Shown: positions 58,257 to 64,000 of the stretch, piece by piece | How positions within the stretch are numbered: position 1 is the first letter of the stretch | How the letters are laid out: each line of letters begins with the position of its first letter | From: Pectobacterium parmentieri | Lineage (GTDB): Bacteria > Pseudomonadota > Gammaproteobacteria > Enterobacterales > Enterobacteriaceae | Direction of reading: 5' to 3' | DNA: 64,000 nucleotides | NCBI RefSeq assembly: GCF_001742145.1 | Contig: NZ_CP015749.1 | Coordinates: 2,356,001-2,420,000 of the forward strand | Made by a program: the position numbers and the translations under genes | The notes under the pieces: generated by a model | Database searches by the model: none | What the model was told of the DNA's origin: nothing | What the model saw: the letters and a program-made list of their open reading frames with translations, nothing else

Positions 58257-58272
58257 GGCCGTTCACTTTTAG
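58117..58272 (+). pseudogene. int: Truncated integrase start (third element)
   Basis: The first 47 codons are nearly the same as the integrase at 483 (changes at a few residues, for example N10K and P17S), then the frame runs into unrelated sequence and stops. It is what is left of a further HPI-type element. The break is at about 58256, where the sequence GGCCGTTCACTTTTAG resembles an IS3-type end. Confidence 0.85.
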
Positions 58273-58326
58273 CCTGTAGAAATCATCAGTAAAAACATTA
58301 TTCAGCCATTCTCACCCCAATTAGGC

Positions 58327-61300
58327 TTACACCAATTCGTTCTGCAACTGATGGTCAGGGCGTATTTTGAACCAAATGGCATACATTGCAGGCAGGAACA
58401 CCAGCGTGATGATGGTGCCGCCAAATGTCCCGCCAATCAGGGTATAAGCCAGCGTTCCCCAGAATACCGAGTGCGTCAGCGGGATAAATGCCAGAATGGC
58501 GGCCATCGCCGTAAGCAACACCGGCCGGGCTCGCTGTATTGTCGCTTCAACCACCGCGTGGAACGGCGCGAGCCCCTCCTGCTCGTTGTGGTGGATCTGC
58601 CCTATCAGGATCAAGGTGTTACGCATCAGGATCCCCGATAGCGCAATCAGTCCCACAAGTGCGTTGATACCAAAGGGCTGGTTGAAGATCAGCAGCGTTG
58701 GCACTACCCCAATCAGCCCCAGAGGTGCGGTGAGAAAGACCATCACCATCGCCGACATCGAACGCACCTGTAGGATGATGATCAACAGCGTCATGGCAAT
58801 CATGATAGGGAATAGCGGAGCCATCGCCCCGGTGGCTTTTGCCGATTCTTCAATTGGCCCCGCCTGCTCAATACGATATCCGGCAGGAAGGGTATCGATG
58901 ACGGGCTGTAACTGTTTCAGGATCGCCGTCGAGACATCCGGCGGTTGCAAATTTTCAGCGATATCACCACGCACGGTGATCGTCGGGGTACGATCGCGGC
59001 GGCGCAGAATAGGGTCTTCCATCTGCACAACAACATCTCCTATCTGTGACAAAGGAATACGCTGACCGGCAGACCCCACCAGGGTAAAACCGGCTATTTT
59101 CTCAGGATCAAGCCGGATATTCCCCGCCGCGCGCGCCATGACTTGTACTGAACGAATGTCTTCACGCACAGACGTGATCGGAACGCCCGAGAGCAGGAAC
59201 TGCAGTTGCTGCGCGACAGCATTCGATGTCAACCCCACCGCCTGCAGGCGGTCCTGATTGAGTGAAAAATGCAATGCCGGCACTTGCGGGCCCCAATCGG
59301 TGTTGACGGTTCTCATCATTGGGCTACCCAGCATCACCTTTTCTACCTTAGCGGCAATCTCACGCAGTTGTGCCGGATCAGGCCCCATGACACGGTAAGC
59401 CACCGGATAAGGTGAATACGGACCAAACACCAGTTGGGTCACACGGACACGCGCCTCAGGCGCTAGCCCATCGGCCACCACTTCACGAAGTCGGAACTTC
59501 AGCGCCTCACGCGCTTCTGGATTATCCGTCCGCACAACAATCTTCGCAAAAGACGGATCGGGCAACTCTGGTGCCATGGCCAGGAAGAAACGGGGTGATC
59601 CCTGCCCAATATAGGACGTCACGATTTTTGCCTCTTTCTGCGTTCTCAGCCAATCCTCGATTTTCGCCGTTGTGGCGCTGGTCTGCTCAATAGCAGTGCC
59701 ATAGGGCATCTGGACTTCTACCAGCACCTCCGGGCGATCGGAGGTCGGGAAGAATTGTTTTTTAACCAGTCCCATACCGAGAATAGCGACAGTAAAGGCG
59801 GCAATAACAGTACCTGCCACTATCCATTTTCGCGCGATAACGCGGGTCAGCACCCGGCGAAAACGGTTGTAATGGCGAGTGTCGTAAATGGCTGCATGCC
59901 CACCCTGCACCGCTTTGATATCCGGCAGCATTTTCACGCCCAGATAAGGTGTAAAGACCACCGCTACCACCCACGAAGCAATCAGGGCGATACCCACAAT
60001 CCAGAACATGTTGCTGGTGTATTCACCGGCAGTGGACTGCGCAAACCCGTTGGGCATAAAACCGACAGCCGTCACCAGCGTGCCAGCCAGCATCGGTGCC
60101 GCCGTGTGACTCCAGGCATAGGCCGAGGCTTTAACGCGGTCATAGCCCTCTTCCATTTTCACCACCATCATTTCGATGGCGATGATGGCATCGTCAACCA
60201 ACAAACCCAGTGCAAGAATCAATGAACCCAGCGTAATACGGTCGAAATTTTTGCCGGAAGCCTCCATCACCACGAAGACAATAGCCAACGTCAACGGCAC
60301 GGCCGCAGCGACCACCACTCCCACGCGCCAGCCCATACTGACAAAGCAGACCACCATCACGACAAGCAGCGCGACGAAAAATTTGATCATGAATTCGTCG
60401 ACGGACGAACTAATATTCACTGACTGATCGGTAACTTTCGTTAACGTCATGCCAAGCGGCATACTTTCGTTGATTTTGGTCGTCTCGATATCCAGTGCCT
60501 TACCCAAATCCAGACCGTTCCAACCCTCACGCATAATGATACCCAGCAACAGTGCAGGTTCGCTCTGGTTGCGGACCAAGAAGGTCGCTGGATCTTCGTA
60601 GCCACGTTCAACGGTTGCCACATCCGCAAGCTGCAATGTCCTGCCCTGTACGACGATTGGTGTTTCGCGGATCTTTTCCAGTTTGTCGAAGGCACCATCA
60701 AGGCGAATAAAAACCTGCGGTCCGTTGGTCTCAATCGAGCCGGCGGGCGTCAATACGTTCTGACTGTTGAGAACGGAGAAAATATCCTGCGGAGCAATAC
60801 CGAGCGTTGCCAGTCGGTCATGAGAGAACGAGACAAAGATACGTTCAGCCTGCTCGCCGATAATATTGACCTTCTTGACCCCGGGTACATGAAGCAGACG
60901 CTGACGCAACAATTCCGCATCGCGGACCAGCAGTCGCGGTGGCTCTCCTTTCGCCTTCAGCGCAAAGAGCGAAAAGGTGACATCGGAGAATTCGTCGTTA
61001 ACCATCGGTCCGATCACACCGGCCGGCAGATTCTTCGCCTCATCGCCGAGCTTCTTACGTGCCTGATAAAATTCTTCCTGCACCTGTGAAGGCGGTGTAC
61101 CGTCCTGCAATGACAGCATGGTGAAAGCCAGCCCAGGCCGAGTGTAAGTTTCACTACGGTCATACCACTTGAGCTCTTGCATACGCTTTTCAAGCGGTTC
61201 GGCTACCTGATCCTGCATTTCCTGCGCGGTAGCACCCGGCCAGGCAGAAATAATCGTCATCTGCTTGACCGTAAAGGGCGGATCTTCAGCTCGCCCTAGT

Positions 61301-61407
61301 TCGAAGAACGAAAGAATACCGGCTACCGTAATCAGGATAATAAGGAACAGTGTGATTGAACGCTCACGCACGGCAAGCGCTGAAAGATTGAATCGCCCCT
61401 CGCTCAT
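58327..61407 (-). CDS. RND efflux pump inner-membrane transporter
   Basis: A 1026-residue AcrB-family transporter: 12 membrane helices in two sets, the proton-relay pair in TM4 (ALGLLVDDAIIAIEMM), porter domains with GWNGLDLGKALDIE. It exports drugs or solvents using proton motive force. Overlaps the membrane-fusion gene by four bases (ATGA). Substrate range cannot be read from sequence. Confidence 0.93.
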   Translation of the reverse strand: MSEGRFNLSALAVRERSITLFLIILITVAGILSFFELGRAEDPPFTVKQMTIISAWPGATAQEMQDQVAEPLEKRMQELKWYDRSETYTRPGLAFTMLSLQDGTPPSQVQEEFYQARKKLGDEAKNLPAGVIGPMVNDEFSDVTFSLFALKAKGEPPRLLVRDAELLRQRLLHVPGVKKVNIIGEQAERIFVSFSHDRLATLGIAPQDIFSVLNSQNVLTPAGSIETNGPQVFIRLDGAFDKLEKIRETPIVVQGRTLQLADVATVERGYEDPATFLVRNQSEPALLLGIIMREGWNGLDLGKALDIETTKINESMPLGMTLTKVTDQSVNISSSVDEFMIKFFVALLVVMVVCFVSMGWRVGVVVAAAVPLTLAIVFVVMEASGKNFDRITLGSLILALGLLVDDAIIAIEMMVVKMEEGYDRVKASAYAWSHTAAPMLAGTLVTAVGFMPNGFAQSTAGEYTSNMFWIVGIALIASWVVAVVFTPYLGVKMLPDIKAVQGGHAAIYDTRHYNRFRRVLTRVIARKWIVAGTVIAAFTVAILGMGLVKKQFFPTSDRPEVLVEVQMPYGTAIEQTSATTAKIEDWLRTQKEAKIVTSYIGQGSPRFFLAMAPELPDPSFAKIVVRTDNPEAREALKFRLREVVADGLAPEARVRVTQLVFGPYSPYPVAYRVMGPDPAQLREIAAKVEKVMLGSPMMRTVNTDWGPQVPALHFSLNQDRLQAVGLTSNAVAQQLQFLLSGVPITSVREDIRSVQVMARAAGNIRLDPEKIAGFTLVGSAGQRIPLSQIGDVVVQMEDPILRRRDRTPTITVRGDIAENLQPPDVSTAILKQLQPVIDTLPAGYRIEQAGPIEESAKATGAMAPLFPIMIAMTLLIIILQVRSMSAMVMVFLTAPLGLIGVVPTLLIFNQPFGINALVGLIALSGILMRNTLILIGQIHHNEQEGLAPFHAVVEATIQRARPVLLTAMAAILAFIPLTHSVFWGTLAYTLIGGTFGGTIITLVFLPAMYAIWFKIRPDHQLQNELV

Positions 61408-62513
61408 GGCTGGCTCCCGGCGACACTGACATCGCTCTGTGCAATCGTTCGGACTGCTTCACCGTCATGCAACAGATGTGCGCCTAAAGCCACAATCTGT
61501 TCGCCGGGCTGTAGGCTGCTAATCACCCTCGCCGAGTCATCACCCAATCCAATTACTTGTACGGGCCTCCACGACACGTTGGCGGGTTTGCCTGAAATCC
61601 CCCAGACACCCGGCCCTTTACCCGCGTCATAAATCGCAGCGATAGGCACCTGAAGAACCTGATCAGGTAACTTACCTTCAGTAATATTGAGTGTGACGGT
61701 GGAGCCAAGCGGTGCGCTAGCCAACGCGTCCTCAAGGACATACCTCGCCTCGAAGGTGCGTGTCACAGGGTCTGCCGCATCGGAGAGGAGGCGCAGTTTC
61801 GCTGGAACTGACTGTTTATCGATACCGTACAGCGTTGCCTGAGCTTCGCTTCCAACAGCCGGACGCAGCGTCTCGGGTAATTGCACGGTAGCTTCCCGCT
61901 GCCCCGCTCGCGCCAGTCGGACAACAGGTTGCCCTGCACTAACCACCTGCCCTGGTTCAGCCAGCGTTTCTACCACCACGCCGTCTGCATCGGCCAGCAG
62001 TACGGTATATCCCGTAGCATTACGCGCCACATCGGCCTGAGCCTGCGCAGCGCTCAGATCCGCTTTCGCTGTCTCAGCAGCAGCCTTTATCTGATCGTAG
62101 GCTGAAGCGGATATAGCACCTGCAACGACCAGGCCACGATAACGCGCTTCGTCATCGATCGCCTGCTTGGCCCGGGCCCGGGCAGCAGTAACGGCCTGCT
62201 GCTGGGCTTGTGACTGCAAGCTGAGATCGACGGGGTCCAAACGCATCAAAGGCTGACCGCGTTTCACGGTCTGGCCGGTGTCCACCAGACGTTCAAGAAT
62301 TTTGCCTTGCACCCGAAAACCCAGATCGCTTTGAATTCGGGCGACGACGACGCCAGTAAACGAGCGAGCAATCTCAGCGGCGCTTACCACGGTCGCCGCT
62401 CTCACCAGAGGAGGCAGATTGCGGGGATCGTCGACGTCAGAAGCGTCACCGCACGCCACCAGGGCGAGAGGCAACAGGCAAACAGCGATAGTGGTAGATT
62501 TGAGCCGAAGCAT
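61404..62513 (-). CDS. RND membrane-fusion protein
   Basis: A 369-residue lipoprotein (lipobox VACG) with lipoyl, helical-hairpin and beta-barrel domains (GFRVQGKILERLVDTGQTV, LADADGVVVETLAEPGQVV). It links the pump to the outer-membrane factor. Start 62513 follows AAGGGA. A TetR operator lies just upstream. Confidence 0.92.
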   Translation of the reverse strand: MLRLKSTTIAVCLLPLALVACGDASDVDDPRNLPPLVRAATVVSAAEIARSFTGVVVARIQSDLGFRVQGKILERLVDTGQTVKRGQPLMRLDPVDLSLQSQAQQQAVTAARARAKQAIDDEARYRGLVVAGAISASAYDQIKAAAETAKADLSAAQAQADVARNATGYTVLLADADGVVVETLAEPGQVVSAGQPVVRLARAGQREATVQLPETLRPAVGSEAQATLYGIDKQSVPAKLRLLSDAADPVTRTFEARYVLEDALASAPLGSTVTLNITEGKLPDQVLQVPIAAIYDAGKGPGVWGISGKPANVSWRPVQVIGLGDDSARVISSLQPGEQIVALGAHLLHDGEAVRTIAQSDVSVAGSQP

Positions 62514-62560
62514 GGGTTCCCTTATTACATTAACAGGACAGAAACCGCATTCTCCAACCA

Positions 62561-62584
62561 GTGACCAATATTGTCAATGGTCAC
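62561..62584. promoter_or_regulatory. Probable TetR operator 1
   Basis: GTGACCA-N10-TGGTCAC, 24 bases, between tetR and the membrane-fusion gene. Same architecture as operator 2. Confidence 0.75.
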
Positions 62585-62588
62585 ATCT

Positions 62589-63203
62589 TTAAGGTGCCAG
62601 ACTACGTAATATCAACGACGACAGTAATACCGCCGCTGATGCTGCCGTATCCAGGTTGTATTGCAATTGAACAGGGCTGATATAAGGGAGCATAACCAGA
62701 TAGATCGCATTCGCCGTCTCATCTAACGGCGTCTTGCGTTCAAACTCCCCAGATTGTCGTCCCTCAAGAAGAATTTGCTGAATAAGCTGGCGTAGCTTTT
62801 CTTCATATGCCGCGGCTGAAGGCCACCGGTCGCGAGAGGATACCGCGGCAATATCATAAATCTTGCGGTCATGAAAAAATAAGTCGCTACACGCTTCTGT
62901 CAAGGCTCTGAACAGGCGTCTCAGCTTTTCTGAAGCGGTTGGCGCATCCACGATCGCTGAATTGACAATATCCATAATCATCGCCAGCCGGTTAGCGCAG
63001 ATCACCTCGCCGATAGCCTGTTTGGAATCAAAAAATTTGTAGATATATGCCTTAGAAAAACCAATCGCTTTGGCCAGATCGGACACGGCTGTCTTTTCAT
63101 ATCCAAAATGTCCGAAGTGCTCAGTGGCAGCGTCAACAATCTGATCGCGGACGCTATGGTCCGACGGGCCGCGTGGGGAATGTGTATTCATATGTGTAGT
63201 CAT
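62589..63203 (-). CDS. TetR-family repressor of efflux locus
   Basis: A 204-residue TetR regulator: N-terminal HTH (FGYEKTAVSDLAKAIGFSKAYIYKFF) and a variable ligand domain. It is bracketed by two copies of the same palindrome, so it probably represses both the pump operon and the outer-membrane factor, and is relieved by a pump substrate. Confidence 0.9.
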   Translation of the reverse strand: MTTHMNTHSPRGPSDHSVRDQIVDAATEHFGHFGYEKTAVSDLAKAIGFSKAYIYKFFDSKQAIGEVICANRLAMIMDIVNSAIVDAPTASEKLRRLFRALTEACSDLFFHDRKIYDIAAVSSRDRWPSAAAYEEKLRQLIQQILLEGRQSGEFERKTPLDETANAIYLVMLPYISPVQLQYNLDTAASAAVLLSSLILRSLAP

Positions 63204-63241
63204 GTTTCCAGCTTAGCTCATCGGGTCTTGATTGACAACGA

Positions 63242-63265
63242 GTGACCAATACGTAATATGGTCAC
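63242..63265. promoter_or_regulatory. Probable TetR operator 2
   Basis: GTGACCA-N10-TGGTCAC again, in the divergent gap between tetR and the outer-membrane factor gene. Confidence 0.75.
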
Positions 63266-63290
63266 ATCATTTTTGGCTCAAGGAATTACT

Positions 63291-64000
63291 ATGTCATCCC
63301 TCCATCCCCTTGCCTTGGTTGTAGCCGCTAGCTTAATGGCGGGTTGTGCGGTTGGACCGGATTATCATCGCCCGGACGCTCCGCTGTCGGATCGTTATCA
63401 GGCGCAATCTGTCGCAAAACAATCTGCTGCGCAACAATCCATCGAAAAACAAGGAAACGCAATCCAGTCGACCAACATTGCGGTCTGGTGGGAGGGCTTC
63501 AATGATCCCTTACTGAGTGAGCTAGTTTCAAGCGCACTCGCACAGAATCTTGATTTAGCCCAGGCGTCTGCGCGGGTGATCCAGTCACGCGCCGGGCTTG
63601 GTGCGGCAACTGCGGCTCTGCTGCCATCGGGCAGCATCAGCGGACAAGGTGCCCGCGCCTATCAGTCTGTTGAAACGCCACAAGGTCGGCTACTCAACTC
63701 GACTCCTGGCTATAATCGCTACGGGAATGCCTATGAAACCGACCTTAACGCAAGCTGGGAGCTTGATATATTCGGTGGTCTGAGGCGCGATCGTCAGGCG
63801 GCACTGGCTGACTATCAGGCTTCAGAGGCTGGCGTCACGGCCACTCGTCTAGCCGTCGCCGCGCAGACTGCCGATATCTATATTACTCTGCGCGGATTAC
63901 AAGCTCGCCTGGAGATCGCCAATAGACAGGTCAATACCCAGCAAGAACTGCGGGACAAAGTACAGCTACTCCACAGCAAAGGGCTCGCCGCAGAGTATCA
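63291..64000 (+). CDS. NodT-type outer-membrane factor, partial
   Basis: The first 236 residues of a TolC-like outer-membrane lipoprotein (lipobox MAGC, then AVGPDYHRPDAPL, and WWEGFNDPLL, all typical of the NodT family). ATG 63291 follows AAGGAA. It continues past the window. Completes the tripartite pump with the RND genes across the shared regulatory region. Confidence 0.88.
   Translation, partial: MSSLHPLALVVAASLMAGCAVGPDYHRPDAPLSDRYQAQSVAKQSAAQQSIEKQGNAIQSTNIAVWWEGFNDPLLSELVSSALAQNLDLAQASARVIQSRAGLGAATAALLPSGSISGQGARAYQSVETPQGRLLNSTPGYNRYGNAYETDLNASWELDIFGGLRRDRQAALADYQASEAGVTATRLAVAAQTADIYITLRGLQARLEIANRQVNTQQELRDKVQLLHSKGLAAEY

Noticed and set aside
1..64000. CRISPR arrays
   Set aside because: No regularly spaced direct repeats were seen in the non-coding gaps.

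Overview
The window looks like an island locus from an enterobacterium (Enterobacterales). The soft-rot Pectobacteriaceae are a reasonable guess, but nothing here fixes the genus. The 17-base core CCAGTCAGAGGAGCCAA, the 3' end of tRNA-Asn and the attachment core known from the Yersinia high-pathogenicity island (HPI) and ICEEc1/ICEKp1-type elements, occurs exactly at 306-322 and 39078-39094, with a decayed copy near 57931. No full tRNA is present, so the intact tRNA-Asn should lie left of the window and the window cuts a tandem array of islands. Repeated motifs beside each core (TTGGTGGTCA for element 1, YTGGTA-N6-YTGGTA for element 2) look like two sets of integrase arm sites.

Element 1 (about 306-39094) is an integrative and conjugative element. 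It has an HPI-type tyrosine integrase, a regulatory block (two near-identical XRE repressors, a Ner-like protein, AlpA, a DUF2857 protein, a DksA/TraR-like zinc finger), a two-gene HEPN cassette, a full VirB-type secretion system in order virB1, B2, B3-B4 fusion, B5, eex, B6, B7, B8, B9, B10, B11, a KikA/TrbM-like protein, a probable oriT, and a CloDF13-type coupling protein and MOB-C relaxase. Its distal half is cargo, mostly anti-phage: an HNH protein next to a broken SIR2-like gene, a Septu-like ATPase/HNH pair, and a complete-looking type I Avs (AVAST) locus with a metallo-beta-lactamase, a trypsin-STAND protein and a small third gene. IS3- and IS630-family elements interrupt this part.

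Element 2 (about 39078-57944) has its own integrase but no conjugation machinery. It carries two orphan type IV pilin-like genes (one with a long serine-rich repeat, one PilV-like with an in-frame stop), a PAAR/S-type pyocin toxin with CdiI-like immunity gene, a glycine-zipper protein with a likely immunity partner, an H-NS-like protein lacking the DNA-binding half, an internally deleted hns relic, an ABM/ACT/ArsR operon, and many small genes. Several genes are broken (pilV, PAAR toxin, GNAT, grpB, a 145-codon gene, a shortened araC), so this is an eroding island or the assembly has local errors.

Beyond 58001 a 255-base copy of the element 1 left end, with the first codons of its integrase, marks a third, mostly lost element. 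The rest is an RND efflux locus: tetR, membrane-fusion protein and RND pump on the minus strand, and a divergent NodT-type outer-membrane factor running off the edge. Two matching palindromes GTGACCA-N10-TGGTCAC flank tetR and are probable operators.
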